Source: Acinetobacter sp. XH1741
GTDB taxonomy: Bacteria > Pseudomonadota > Gammaproteobacteria > Pseudomonadales > Moraxellaceae
Length of the DNA: 64,000 bases
Reading direction: 5' to 3'
Assembly: GCF_041021895.1 (NCBI RefSeq)
Contig: NZ_CP157428.1
Location: 1,674,001-1,738,000, forward strand
How positions within the stretch are numbered: position 1 is the first letter of the stretch; the number at the start of each line of letters is the position of its first letter. This document shows, one piece after another, positions 23,593 through 32,748 of the stretch. The notes under the pieces are model-generated. The model searched no databases. It was not told the origin of the DNA and was given only the letters and a program-made list of their open reading frames with translations. A program made the position numbers and the translations under genes.

Positions 23593-24951
23593 TTAAAGTG
23601 ATTTATCTAACCTTAAAATTTTATATAAACCAAGCATTAAAGTAATCCAGATAGGAATTAAAATTACCGATTCTTTAAAGCCCTGAGTCCACATAATGTA
23701 TAAAATCATGCCAATAAAAGCGAGCACAACATAATTACTCAAAGGCGAAAACAGAGCAGGGAACTTGGCAACTTGTCCTTCTAATTTCATGGCTTTTTTA
23801 AATTTTAAATGGGTAAAGCTAATAATTGCCCAGTTTAAAACTAAAGCTGCAACAGCCATATACATAAGATGGCTTAAAGCTTCTTCTGGTACAAAATAGT
23901 TGAGTAAAACACACCCAAAAATCAGAATAGAAGAGAAGACAACAGCGGCTGTTGGTACGCCTTGTTTACTGACTTTTGCAAAAACTTTTGGTGCATTACC
24001 TTGGACTGCTAGTCCGTACAACATACGGCTGTTAGCATACATGCCGCTGTTATAAACTGAAAGTGCAGCAGTCAAAATAATAAAGTTCAGTAAATGAGCT
24101 GCCCAACCAATGCCAAGTTGACTAAAAATCATGACAAATGGACTTTTATCTAAACCACCGAGGTCCAGTTGATTCCACGGAATAAGCGACATAATAATCG
24201 CGAGTGAAGCTACGTAAAAAATTAAGATTCGAAAAATGACTTGGTTAATGGCTTGCGGAATACTTTTTTCCGGATTCTCAGCTTCAGCAGCGGTCATTCC
24301 AATCAGTTCAATACCACCAAATGCAAACATTAAAAAAGCAAGCATATAGAACAAACCCGAAAACCCATGCGGAAAAAATCCGCCATGCTGCCATAGGTTT
24401 GAAAAGCTCGCTATAGAGTCATTGCCTGCTGTAAGTAATAGATATAAGCCAAACACAATCATTGAAATGACTGCGGTAACTTTAATAATGGCTAACCAAA
24501 ATTCAGACTCGCCATAAAATTTAACATTGCCCAAGTTCAAGCAAGTGACTAGTACAAAGAAAAATAAAACAGAGACCCATGCAGGGATATGAGGCCACCA
24601 ATAATGCACATATTTAGCTACGGCGGTAAGCTCAGTCATAGCCACTAAAATGTACACAACCCAATAGTTCCAGCCCGATAAAAAACCGGGAAATCTTCCC
24701 CAATACTTTTGTGCAAAGTAGCTAAAAGAGCCAACCACAGGTTCCTCTACAATCATTTCACCCATTTGGCGCATAATTAAAAATGCAACCAAACCGACAA
24801 TGGCATAACCTAAAATGATTGAAGGACCAGCAGACTGAATGACTTGTGCAGAGCCTAAAAAAAGTCCTGTGCCTACAGCACCACCCATAGCGATTAACTG
24901 GATGTGACGATTTTTAAGTCCACGTTTTAATTGGGAAGTTGAGTTACTCAA
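23593..24951 (-). CDS. APC-superfamily amino-acid permease (AroP/ProY/GabP type)
   Basis: 452 residues, the usual length for the AAT family of amino-acid:proton symporters. About twelve transmembrane helices. Signatures are LKNRHIQLIAMGGAVGTGLF in helix 1 (the substrate-binding GxG bend), FMFAFGGIELIGMTAAEAEN-like text in the helix 6 to loop region, and SGMYANSRMLYGLA. These resemble aromatic, proline or GABA permeases; the exact substrate cannot be read. It is the last gene of a minus-strand group with PuuB- and PuuP-like proteins, but a terminator separates it from the gene upstream. Confidence 0.85.
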   Translation of the reverse strand: MSNSTSQLKRGLKNRHIQLIAMGGAVGTGLFLGSAQVIQSAGPSIILGYAIVGLVAFLIMRQMGEMIVEEPVVGSFSYFAQKYWGRFPGFLSGWNYWVVYILVAMTELTAVAKYVHYWWPHIPAWVSVLFFFVLVTCLNLGNVKFYGESEFWLAIIKVTAVISMIVFGLYLLLTAGNDSIASFSNLWQHGGFFPHGFSGLFYMLAFLMFAFGGIELIGMTAAEAENPEKSIPQAINQVIFRILIFYVASLAIIMSLIPWNQLDLGGLDKSPFVMIFSQLGIGWAAHLLNFIILTAALSVYNSGMYANSRMLYGLAVQGNAPKVFAKVSKQGVPTAAVVFSSILIFGCVLLNYFVPEEALSHLMYMAVAALVLNWAIISFTHLKFKKAMKLEGQVAKFPALFSPLSNYVVLAFIGMILYIMWTQGFKESVILIPIWITLMLGLYKILRLDKSL

Positions 24952-25041
24952 AATACTATGCGCTGTCTGAAAAAGCCGACGCTATTGTAATGGATTGGAT
25001 AGGGATAACCTAGTTTGAAAAGTAATATTGCGCTTATATAA

Positions 25042-25073
25042 AAAGATTCGCACGAACCTGTACGAATCTTTTT
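25042..25073 (-). terminator. Terminator between the oxidase and permease genes
   Basis: AAAGATTCG (25042-25050) and CGAATCTTT (25063-25071) form the stem, with A and T runs on both sides. It ends the transcript that carries the FAD oxidase gene. Confidence 0.8.
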
Positions 25074-25097
25074 TTAGAAAAATGACGTTTTTATAAA

Positions 25098-26543
25098 TTA
25101 GAAAGATACCATTTTGCCTGGGTTAATCATTGCACCGATGCCATACATACTTTTAGCGAGCGGAATAACAACTGGTGCAAGGGTACGACCAAAAATAATA
25201 TTTTGATGGTCAATTTTAGATAACATTTCAAAGTCATTCGATTGCCCAACAAAATCATTTGCAATGGCTTTACCAATGCGGACAGTCTGTGCCACTCCGT
25301 GACCGCTCCAACCGTGAACAGCATAAATCGGGAATTTATGACCAAACTTACGACTGTCGACTGCACCATTAACAGTTAAATCGGTTGTGCCACTCCACAC
25401 AAAATCCATCTCTAGATTTTTAATTTGCGGGAACACGGTATGAATTCGATGCTCTAGATAATTTAGAGTTTTCTCTGGTCCCCAACATGTGCCAGTGCCT
25501 TGTCCTCCAAACAATAAACGGTTATTAAAGACAGGACGGTAGTAGTCAATCTGGAACTGAGTGTCATAAACGGGATGTCCAAATGGCAGAAGCTCTTTGG
25601 TGTCCAGTTCTAAAGGAGCAGTGGTCGCAACATAGGTGTAAAACGGAATAGTCGTATTGCTTTGTTCTGATAAAAGTTTAAACGAGGCATGGTGTACTGC
25701 TAACACCACAGACTTTTTAGCCTTTACTACAGCATTTGCTGTTTGAACATAAATCCCATCTTCTTTTTCTACTATTGAAATGACTTCTGTTTGTTCATAA
25801 ACAGTACCGCCATTTTGGCAAAAGCCATAAATTAAGCCACGGTTTAAAGCTAAAGGATGGATTTGTCCGCCTAACTCATCAATTAAACCACCTGTATAGT
25901 AGTCCGACTTAATATAGTCCATGAGTTCATGCTTACCCACAATACGGGTATGGTCTTCGCCTAAATATTTTCGTGCATCGGCGCCTTGGGTTAAGCCAAC
26001 CAAATGTCCTTCATGAACGGCGGCAGTAATATGCCCATATTTACGGTCAAAGTTGAGTTGGTATTTTTCCGAGATGTCATCAATGAGCTGCATGGCTTCA
26101 GTAGAGGTAAAATGCCATAGTTTTTTGGCATCTTCATAGCTGAGTCGATCGGCCATTTCTTGAGCTTCCCAGCGTGCTAAACCGGGAGTCAGTTGTCCAC
26201 CATTTCGGCCTGAGGCTGCACTACCAATGCGGTTTTTTTCTAATAAAACCGTATCTACACCTTGTTCAGCTAAGTGTAGGACAGTCGATGAACCTAATAA
26301 ACCACCACCAATCACCACAACATCACATTCAATGTCGGCATTTAAACTATCAAAGGTATGCCAATCAGACAGTGAGCTTTCATAATAGTTGGCTGGGTTA
26401 TCTACCGATGCATCATTAATCGTGGCTGTATCAAATTTCGCATGTTTTGGATTTAACCAACTCCACTCTTTACCCACTTGTAGAGATTTACTTGGTTTGT
26501 ATTCCACATCTTTTAAAAGCTGAGGTTTAGAAATAATTTTCAT
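25098..26543 (-). CDS. FAD-dependent amine oxidase, PuuB-like (DAO family)
   Basis: 481 residues from the ATG at 26543, chosen for its AGGAAC ribosome site; the longer frame would run into the upstream gene. Residues 1-55 are an N-terminal extension with SWLNPKHAKFD and a YYESSLSDW motif. The FAD-binding Rossmann motif follows (DVVVIGGGLLGSS, about residues 60-72), then SAASGRNGGQLTPGL as in gamma-glutamylputrescine oxidases. The C-terminal part has LFGGQGTGTCWG and HGWSGHGVAQTVRIGKAIA, typical of PuuB/OrdL. Family reaction: oxidation of an amine such as gamma-glutamylputrescine to the aldehyde with H2O2 release. The neighbouring PuuP-like permease and PatD-like dehydrogenase support polyamine breakdown. 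Confidence 0.85.
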   Translation of the reverse strand: MKIISKPQLLKDVEYKPSKSLQVGKEWSWLNPKHAKFDTATINDASVDNPANYYESSLSDWHTFDSLNADIECDVVVIGGGLLGSSTVLHLAEQGVDTVLLEKNRIGSAASGRNGGQLTPGLARWEAQEMADRLSYEDAKKLWHFTSTEAMQLIDDISEKYQLNFDRKYGHITAAVHEGHLVGLTQGADARKYLGEDHTRIVGKHELMDYIKSDYYTGGLIDELGGQIHPLALNRGLIYGFCQNGGTVYEQTEVISIVEKEDGIYVQTANAVVKAKKSVVLAVHHASFKLLSEQSNTTIPFYTYVATTAPLELDTKELLPFGHPVYDTQFQIDYYRPVFNNRLLFGGQGTGTCWGPEKTLNYLEHRIHTVFPQIKNLEMDFVWSGTTDLTVNGAVDSRKFGHKFPIYAVHGWSGHGVAQTVRIGKAIANDFVGQSNDFEMLSKIDHQNIIFGRTLAPVVIPLAKSMYGIGAMINPGKMVSF

Positions 26544-26562
26544 AGAGAAGTTCCTTAAAAAA

Positions 26563-27894
26563 TTAATAAGCATTACTAATCGCAATACTTTGTTTTTTAA
26601 TCGTTTTATAGATGAATAAAAGAATGCCTAAAGATAACCAGAAGCATCCAAAAATGAGTGAAGATGAGTCGAGATTGAGCCATAAGCAAATAATGCTAAT
26701 GACCGATAAAAGCGGTAAAAATAGATTTAGAAATTTATTTTTAAAACCTAAACGCTGTTTATCTTTAATATAAAATTTCATAAAAACTGAGAAGTTTACA
26801 GCCGTAAAAGCAACGAGCGCACCAAAACTGATCAGACTAACAACTTGAGCTAAATCTAAAAAAATAGCCGACATTGAAATAAGCCCGACAAATAAAACCG
26901 AGAAAAAAGGCGTACCTAAAGAGCTATGGATGGTTCCAAAATACTTTTTAGGAAAAATATTGTCAGAACCCATTATATACAGTAAACGCGAGGCACTGGC
27001 ATGTGAGGCCAGACCTGAGGCGACTGTGTTCATAATTTGTCCGCATAAGAAGATAGACTGAAACAAAGCACCGCCCACATAAAGCACAATTTCAGGGAGT
27101 GCTTCTGAAGGGTGGTGAAAACGAACATTGTTTGGAAAATAAAGCTGAATAAACCAAGCCGCAGTGAAGAAAATAAGCCCACCAGTAAGTGTTGTTAACA
27201 TGACTGCACGAGGAATATTTTTGGTGGGTTGTTTGGTTTCATTTGAAAGGGTAGTAACTGCATCAAAACCTAGAAATGAAAAACATAGAACTGAAGCGCC
27301 AGCGACGAGAGGTAATAGCGATTGCTGGCCATGCCATAGCGGAGCCAAGGTAAGCACATGCTCATAACCTTGAGTCGAGCCAATACCACGAATGACTAAA
27401 TATACAAAAATGACCATCAGTATGATGGGTGCAAACACAAACACGAGGCTTAAGTTGGCAAGTAACCGAATACGAAAACAGTTGACTAAGGTTATAAGTC
27501 CTGCCGATACAAGTACCCAGAACCAATAAGGTAGACTTGGAAGAAGTGCGGTAAGATAAATTGCAGCAAGTAAAACATTAATAAGCGGTAATAACAGATA
27601 GTCGAGTAGAGAACACCAGCCGACAAAAAAGCCACTTTTAGGTCCTAAACTTTCAGCCGTATAACTATATGCGGAGCCTGATTTTTCCGAATTTTTACTA
27701 AATCTTGCATAACTCCAAGCAGTGAGGAGCATAGCGCCTAAAGCAAGTAAGTAAGCAAGAGGAACATGGCCTTGAGTAATTCCGGAAACAATACCGAAAG
27801 TATCAAAAACCGTCATGGGGGTCATATAGGCAATACCAATAATCGTGACTTGCCATAGAGATAGTTTTTTTAAGGAAGACGCTTTATTTTCCAT
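26563..27894 (-). CDS. APC-family permease, PuuP-like (polyamine or amino-acid importer)
   Basis: 443 residues, about twelve transmembrane helices. The start of the fold reads LSLWQVTIIGIAYMTPMTVF, and FSFLGFDAVTTLSNETKQPT marks the helix 6-7 region, both close to putrescine importers of the PuuP class and the YifK/ABT family. It lies 19 bases upstream of the PuuB-like gene, almost certainly in one transcript, so it probably imports the oxidase's substrate or its precursor. Other amines or amino acids remain possible. Confidence 0.8.
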   Translation of the reverse strand: MENKASSLKKLSLWQVTIIGIAYMTPMTVFDTFGIVSGITQGHVPLAYLLALGAMLLTAWSYARFSKNSEKSGSAYSYTAESLGPKSGFFVGWCSLLDYLLLPLINVLLAAIYLTALLPSLPYWFWVLVSAGLITLVNCFRIRLLANLSLVFVFAPIILMVIFVYLVIRGIGSTQGYEHVLTLAPLWHGQQSLLPLVAGASVLCFSFLGFDAVTTLSNETKQPTKNIPRAVMLTTLTGGLIFFTAAWFIQLYFPNNVRFHHPSEALPEIVLYVGGALFQSIFLCGQIMNTVASGLASHASASRLLYIMGSDNIFPKKYFGTIHSSLGTPFFSVLFVGLISMSAIFLDLAQVVSLISFGALVAFTAVNFSVFMKFYIKDKQRLGFKNKFLNLFLPLLSVISIICLWLNLDSSSLIFGCFWLSLGILLFIYKTIKKQSIAISNAY

Positions 27895-28089
27895 GTCTTT
27901 TCAACCTCAAATTTCGTTGTTTTTGCTTTTCATCCAGAAAGGCGATGCTATTTTTAGGCCAAAACTTCCCCTAGACCTGAATAAACAAGTCTGATTGAAG
28001 AAAGTTTGAACAGTAGCTAGAGGCTTAAAGTGCTATTTCACCTTGGTGGCACACTAAAGTTAGAATAAAGAACTATTATTCTTTGCTTT

Positions 28090-28797
28090 TTAAATCACGA
28101 CCAATTGGAAAGATTGACACGGTCGTGAGAAAAACTGTTGAGCAGTCTTTTCTTTAAACAATGTCCCGGTTCTGATGTTAATGTCATTTGAAGTAATGAC
28201 CCGAGATGAATCATTCATAATGACTGCTTTTTGCTTGATATTTTTGAGTTTTGGCATAAGCAGCTTTTCGAGTGCCGAAACTAAAATATCCGTCGCAATG
28301 ACACCAATAAACTGATCATGAATCATGACAGGGTGAGCAATGGTGATGGTGTAGGCGCCGTTACAAATATAATCAACGTAAGGGCCATGTATGCAGGGGC
28401 TTTTATCTTGAGCAGGTTTGTGGAACCATTCAAATGAGCGAAAGTCTAAAAAGCGCTGCGCATTTTGATAGTTTTCAAGTTTCGCTTGGTGTAATTGATC
28501 TTCTTTTTTATACCACCATTCGAGTGTCCAATAGTCTTGCTCATCTTGTGTTGCTGGACTATAACTTGCAAAACCAGTTCCTTGACTATAATGGCTCTGA
28601 TTTAGCGCATTTTTTATTTCCTTCTGTAAAGCGGAGCGTTCTGAAGTTGAAAGCTTGATATCTGCATTTTTTTCAGATGCATGCTTTGACAGAATTTTGC
28701 TTGCTTTATTTGCGAGTGTTTCGGTAATTGTTGTTGTTTCCTCAACAACACTTTTTAATAAATTTTGAAGCTCTTCTATATCTAAGTGTTGGGTCAT
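28090..28797 (-). CDS. Soluble dCache-type sensor domain protein
   Basis: 235 residues; the start has TAGGAG eight bases upstream. No transmembrane helix and no output domain. Residues 1-80 are helical; residues of about 90-215 look like a Cache sensor domain. The text FRSFEWF, then GPYVDYICNGAYTITIAHPV, then GVIATDI follows the pattern (R-x3-W-[YF] ... Y-x-D ... G-V-x-x-D) known for dCache_1 domains that bind amino acids or amines through their carboxylate and amino groups. Most such domains are extracellular parts of receptors; here it stands alone next to a GntR regulator inside an amine-utilisation cluster. It may detect the amine in the cytoplasm; this is inferred. Confidence 0.7.
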   Translation of the reverse strand: MTQHLDIEELQNLLKSVVEETTTITETLANKASKILSKHASEKNADIKLSTSERSALQKEIKNALNQSHYSQGTGFASYSPATQDEQDYWTLEWWYKKEDQLHQAKLENYQNAQRFLDFRSFEWFHKPAQDKSPCIHGPYVDYICNGAYTITIAHPVMIHDQFIGVIATDILVSALEKLLMPKLKNIKQKAVIMNDSSRVITSNDINIRTGTLFKEKTAQQFFSRPCQSFQLVVI

Positions 28798-28862
28798 TCC
28801 TATAACTCCTAAAATTCCATATTTCTAACTTGATTATTGATAAGCCATCTCATTTATTATTT

Positions 28863-29582
28863 TTATTCACTCGATAACTTATACCGAAGCATTTGGTCAG
28901 TGAGCATTGAAACTATTTTTCTTGCTTGAATCACAGCTTCATTTTCATTGTTTTCAACAAAAGATGACAAGAGATGGTGATATTGCTTTACAACTTCACG
29001 GTGAAAATCATCATCTCGATAAAGTACGGCGATAAGCGGAGCCCATTCAGCCTGAATGGTCAGTTCTTGATTTGCGAGTCTTGCAGATTGAGCAAATGAG
29101 GTGAGTGTAAGCAAGCAACGTAAATCAAGCTGCGCACGTGTATCGGCTTCAACTGCTTGTTCAAATTGCTCAATGAGCTCTTTGATTTTGCCTAGTTCAT
29201 ATTCAGTGGTTCTTTGAGCGGCCAAATATGCACTATGCGTTAAAATTGCACTGTGAAACTCGCCTAAATCGGCAAGATACTCATTTGAAGCTTGGCGTAA
29301 TGGATGTTGGTTTAAAAGTAAGTCTGAAGGTAGTTCACAAACAAAACTTCCGCCATTTCTACCGCGACGTGTATCAATTAAACCTTTTACACGCAAAGTA
29401 TTGAGAGCTTCGCGAACGGTAATTGGCGAAACTCCCATTAAGCGTGCTAAATCTGCCTCATTAGGAAGTTGTTCATTGCTTTTGAGCAAACCAGAGATAA
29501 TTGCATTTTCCAAGCGTTCTACAACTTGTTCCGAACGAGTTGCTTGAGCAATAGGTGCAAAAATTATCGTATATGCTGACAT
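28863..29582 (-). CDS. GntR-family regulator (FadR subfamily)
   Basis: 239 residues. The winged helix occupies about residues 15-85, with the signature NEADLARLMGVSPITVREAL and the wing RRGRNGGSFV. The C-terminal all-helical FCD-like ligand domain follows (SAILTHSAYLAAQR, then the helix with HREVVKQYHHLL). It sits between the Cache sensor gene and the SnoaL gene, all on the minus strand, and is a good candidate for local control of the amine cluster. Confidence 0.88.
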   Translation of the reverse strand: MSAYTIIFAPIAQATRSEQVVERLENAIISGLLKSNEQLPNEADLARLMGVSPITVREALNTLRVKGLIDTRRGRNGGSFVCELPSDLLLNQHPLRQASNEYLADLGEFHSAILTHSAYLAAQRTTEYELGKIKELIEQFEQAVEADTRAQLDLRCLLTLTSFAQSARLANQELTIQAEWAPLIAVLYRDDDFHREVVKQYHHLLSSFVENNENEAVIQARKIVSMLTDQMLRYKLSSE

Positions 29583-29641
29583 GGCGAATTCTCTAAAAGC
29601 TAAGCCAAAAGACTTAGCTTAATGAAGCGGATAAATAATTA

Positions 29642-30412
29642 TTAAAACACGCCATAACCATGGACAGCCTGTTCATCTTCAGGAACAGCTGGTATTGCAT
29701 CCCAAAGTTCAGCAATTTTGCCATTTTCAACTCGCCATAACTCAAAATAGGCATGTCGATTTCCAGCTATACTGCCTTCGGAATGTGTCAATACAAATTG
29801 ACCATCAGCAATGGAGCGATGCGTTTTGGAGTATACCAAACCTTGTCCTTCATTACGGATATTGTTCAAAAAATCAATGACTGCTTTAACACCATCTCCA
29901 ATATCAGGACTATGCTGAATGAACTGGTCGCCATGAGTGTATTCTTTGAAAGCATCGTAATTTCCATCAATTAATGACTTCTTAAAGAAAGACGTCACAA
30001 TCTCACGGTTTTGCTCTGGGTCATGGTGAGTTACGATTTCGGTTGGGCCGTCTAATTGGGTTCTACCACTTACATTTGGCGCTGCTTCTGCTACAAGCCC
30101 ATCCCAATGTTCCACAATTTTGCCGTCTTTTACTCGGTAAATATCAAAGCCAACCAAAGGGTTTTCATCTAATCCCTGAAAGCGGCCATGTATCGCAACC
30201 AAGTCACCATCTGCCAGTACCCGTACAGCTTCGTGTTGCATGTCTGGGCAGTCTTCTACCAATTGACGCAGACCCGAAATACCATTGGCAACCAGTGGTG
30301 AGTGTTCTATAAAGTCTTCAGAAAAATAACGATCAAGAGCAGTGGTGTCGTGCAAATTAAATAGCTCGTGATGGGCTTTAGTCACCAAGTCTTTCATTTC
30401 TTGCTTATTCAT
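29642..30412 (-). CDS. Tandem SnoaL-like (NTF2 fold) protein
   Basis: 256 residues with GGAGATC upstream of the ATG. Two SnoaL-like units: residues of about 5-120 (FSEDFIEHSPLVANG, FDIYRVKDGKIVEHWDGL) and about 132-250 (THGDQFIQHSPDIGDG, FELWRVENGKIAELWDAI). Both keep the HSP segment and the DGKI-x-E-x-WD end strand. Family members are small-molecule cyclases, hydratases or binding proteins. It is 28 bases downstream of the PatD-like gene, so the two are co-transcribed, and it may act on a cyclic product such as 1-pyrroline; that is a guess from context. Confidence 0.8.
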   Translation of the reverse strand: MNKQEMKDLVTKAHHELFNLHDTTALDRYFSEDFIEHSPLVANGISGLRQLVEDCPDMQHEAVRVLADGDLVAIHGRFQGLDENPLVGFDIYRVKDGKIVEHWDGLVAEAAPNVSGRTQLDGPTEIVTHHDPEQNREIVTSFFKKSLIDGNYDAFKEYTHGDQFIQHSPDIGDGVKAVIDFLNNIRNEGQGLVYSKTHRSIADGQFVLTHSEGSIAGNRHAYFELWRVENGKIAELWDAIPAVPEDEQAVHGYGVF

Positions 30413-30440
30413 TTTGATCTCCTTTCAAAACTCATTGTTA

Positions 30441-31871
30441 TTATTCGTTTGAACTCATCACGTGTTTAACGCGGGTATATTCTTCAAAACCATAGCCAGA
30501 TAAATCTTTACCGTAACCTGATTTTTTGAAACCGCCGTGTGGCATTTCTGCGGTTAAAGGAATATGGGTATTAATCCAAACTGTACCGAAATCAAGTTCA
30601 CGTGACAGACGAGTCGCGCGGGCGTGATCTTTTGTCCAGACACTTGAAGCTAGGCCATATTCAACATCGTTGGCTTTTTCAATTGCATCATTTTCATCGG
30701 TAAATTTTTGAACGGTAATGACTGGTCCAAAAATTTCTTTTTGAATGGCTTCATCGTGTTGTTTTAAACCACTAATAACAGTCGGTTCAAAGTAGAAACC
30801 CGGGCGGTCTGCTTGTTTTCCGCCTGTTTCAACTTTGGCATGAGCAGGTAAGTTATCAATAAAGGCTTTAACATTCTTTAATTGATTGGCATTGTTGAGT
30901 GGACCATAAAGAGCGTCTTGATCATCTGGATCGCCAAAACGAGTATTTTTGGCTGCTTCAACTAACTTTCTTAAAAATTCATCGTGAACAGATTCAGCCA
31001 CAATGACACGTGTTGCAGCAGTACAGTCTTGGCCTGCGTTGAAATAGCCTGTTAAAGCAATCATTTCAACGGCTTTATCAATGTCGGCATCTTCAAAAAC
31101 CAGTACTGGCGCTTTACCGCCAAGTTCAAGGTGGGCTTTCGCTAAATTTGCTGCGGCAGAAGCGGCAACTTGTAATCCGGCACGCACTGAACCAGTAATA
31201 GAAACGAGAGCAGGGGTTTTATGTGATACAACTTTTGAGCCTACCTGTGCTTGACCTAACACCACGTTAAATGCACCTTTAGGGAAAAATGGTGCAGCAA
31301 TTTCTGCCAGTAAAAGAGTACTTTCAGGTGTTGTATCACTTGGTTTGAGTACCACTGTGTTACCCGCTGCTAAAGCAGGAGCAATTTTCCAAATTGCCAT
31401 CATGAGTGGATAGTTCCAAGGTGTAACTTGGCCAACTACACCAATGGGTTCACGGCGAATAGAAGAGGTTAAACCTTCTAAATATTCACCAGTTGCTGAA
31501 CCATCAAGTAAACGGGCAGCACCTGCAAAAAAACGAACTTGATCTGCCGATACACCGACTTCTTCAGATGCAATTAAGTGTTTTAATTGACCTGTATTGC
31601 GACTTTGCGCTTCAATTAAACGCTCAGCATTTGCTTCGATAGCATCTGCCAGTTTAAGTAATGCTTTTTGACGCATTGATGGTGTACTGCGTCCCCAAAT
31701 TTTAAATGCTTCTTTGGCAGCGGCATACGCTGCATCAACTTCTGCTTCGGTTGCATTAGGTGATTGTGCATAAACTTCACCAGTAACCGGACTGACCAGG
31801 TCGAAGTAATCATTTCCTTTGCTAGCAACATATTCGCCGTTAATAAAGTGTTTTAGTTGAGTTTTAGCCAT
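30441..31871 (-). CDS. patD: NAD(P)-dependent aldehyde dehydrogenase, PatD-like (4-aminobutyraldehyde)
   Basis: 476 residues, normal for class I/II aldehyde dehydrogenases. Visible features are the substrate Asn in TPWNYPLMMA, the general-base Glu in LELGGKAPVLV and the catalytic Cys in NAGQDCTAATRV. The end INTHIPLTAEMPHGGFKKSG is characteristic of PatD/YdcW, which oxidises 4-aminobutyraldehyde (1-pyrroline) to GABA. It heads a minus-strand run with the SnoaL and GntR genes; an inverted repeat lies 39 bases upstream of its start. Confidence 0.85.
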   Translation of the reverse strand: MAKTQLKHFINGEYVASKGNDYFDLVSPVTGEVYAQSPNATEAEVDAAYAAAKEAFKIWGRSTPSMRQKALLKLADAIEANAERLIEAQSRNTGQLKHLIASEEVGVSADQVRFFAGAARLLDGSATGEYLEGLTSSIRREPIGVVGQVTPWNYPLMMAIWKIAPALAAGNTVVLKPSDTTPESTLLLAEIAAPFFPKGAFNVVLGQAQVGSKVVSHKTPALVSITGSVRAGLQVAASAAANLAKAHLELGGKAPVLVFEDADIDKAVEMIALTGYFNAGQDCTAATRVIVAESVHDEFLRKLVEAAKNTRFGDPDDQDALYGPLNNANQLKNVKAFIDNLPAHAKVETGGKQADRPGFYFEPTVISGLKQHDEAIQKEIFGPVITVQKFTDENDAIEKANDVEYGLASSVWTKDHARATRLSRELDFGTVWINTHIPLTAEMPHGGFKKSGYGKDLSGYGFEEYTRVKHVMSSNE

Positions 31872-31909
31872 TTTCTTATACCTTGTCCTTAGGTTTTAAC
31901 ATATAACAT

Positions 31910-31928
31910 ATAATACTATATGTATTAT
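31910..31928. promoter_or_regulatory. Inverted repeat upstream of patD, candidate operator
   Basis: ATAATAC (31910-31916), spacer TATAT, GTATTAT (31922-31928). It lies in the promoter zone of patD. The binder is unknown; the local GntR protein (spaced palindrome) or the Lrp-type protein (AT-rich site) are both possible. The rest of the 319-base gap shows nothing more. Confidence 0.4.
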
Positions 31929-32190
31929 GTTTTAAATTTTCTGTCAAATGCCATGACGGAGGGAATGAGTGAAAAAAGTTAGAATTTGAATCAAATTAGA
32001 TTTTAAGTTTTTGATTTGATTGTTTAAAAAAAATTAAAAATTTATTGAGGATTTTTAGAATGGACTATGGCGTGATGGTTTTTAATTTTAATAGTGGGTG
32101 CTTAAGGAAATTTCTTTGTATGAGTGGGTGGATGAGCCAAACCTTATGCTTAGCTCATCAATTCTTATTCTTTGAAATTAAAGTGAATGA

Positions 32191-32613
32191 TCAGGTTTTA
32201 TGACTGGCAAGCAAGATGCTGGTTTCAGTGTTATAAATACCTGAAATATTCCTAATTCTTTCTAAAACTTTATCAAAGTTTTCTAATGTGTCGGAGCGCA
32301 GTTCGACTAAAAGATCCCATTTGCCATTGGTTTTATGCAAGCATTCAACTGCACTTTCTAGACGTAATTCTTTAATCACAGATTGTGCTTTGGTGCCTTC
32401 GACCATAATACTCATCCATGCACGGATGACATTGCGTTCTGCATTGGGTTTAAAACGAACCGTATATCCGGTAATGATGCCCGAAGACTCAAGATACTCC
32501 ATTCTCTTTTTAATGGTTGCTCTTGAGACGTGAACTTTTTCGGCTAACTCGGTTACAGACATCCGTGCATTATCTTTAAGTAAACCTAAAATAATTTGAT
32601 CAATAGTGTCCAT
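32191..32613 (-). CDS. Lrp/AsnC-family transcriptional regulator
   Basis: 140 residues from the ATG at 32613, where the family text MDTIDQIILGLLKDNARMSV begins; a longer frame adds 39 unlikely residues. The N-terminal helix-turn-helix covers residues 5-50 (VTELAEKVHVSRATIKKRM), and the C-terminal RAM domain about 65-135 (ECLHKTNGKWDLLVEL). It is divergent from astC with a 135-base gap, the usual position for a regulator of the adjacent catabolic operon; arginine, ornithine or a related amino acid is the likely effector. Confidence 0.88.
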   Translation of the reverse strand: MDTIDQIILGLLKDNARMSVTELAEKVHVSRATIKKRMEYLESSGIITGYTVRFKPNAERNVIRAWMSIMVEGTKAQSVIKELRLESAVECLHKTNGKWDLLVELRSDTLENFDKVLERIRNISGIYNTETSILLASHKT

Positions 32614-32748
32614 ATTGTAATTGTCAATTATCAAAGTGGTAAAAAATAATTCATTTTTTGCTGAATTACAAATTTTGTGAATCAATTTGATTTTGAATAA
32701 TAGGGGCATTAGCTCACCCGAATAATTCAATTTAATGGACTAGATAAG

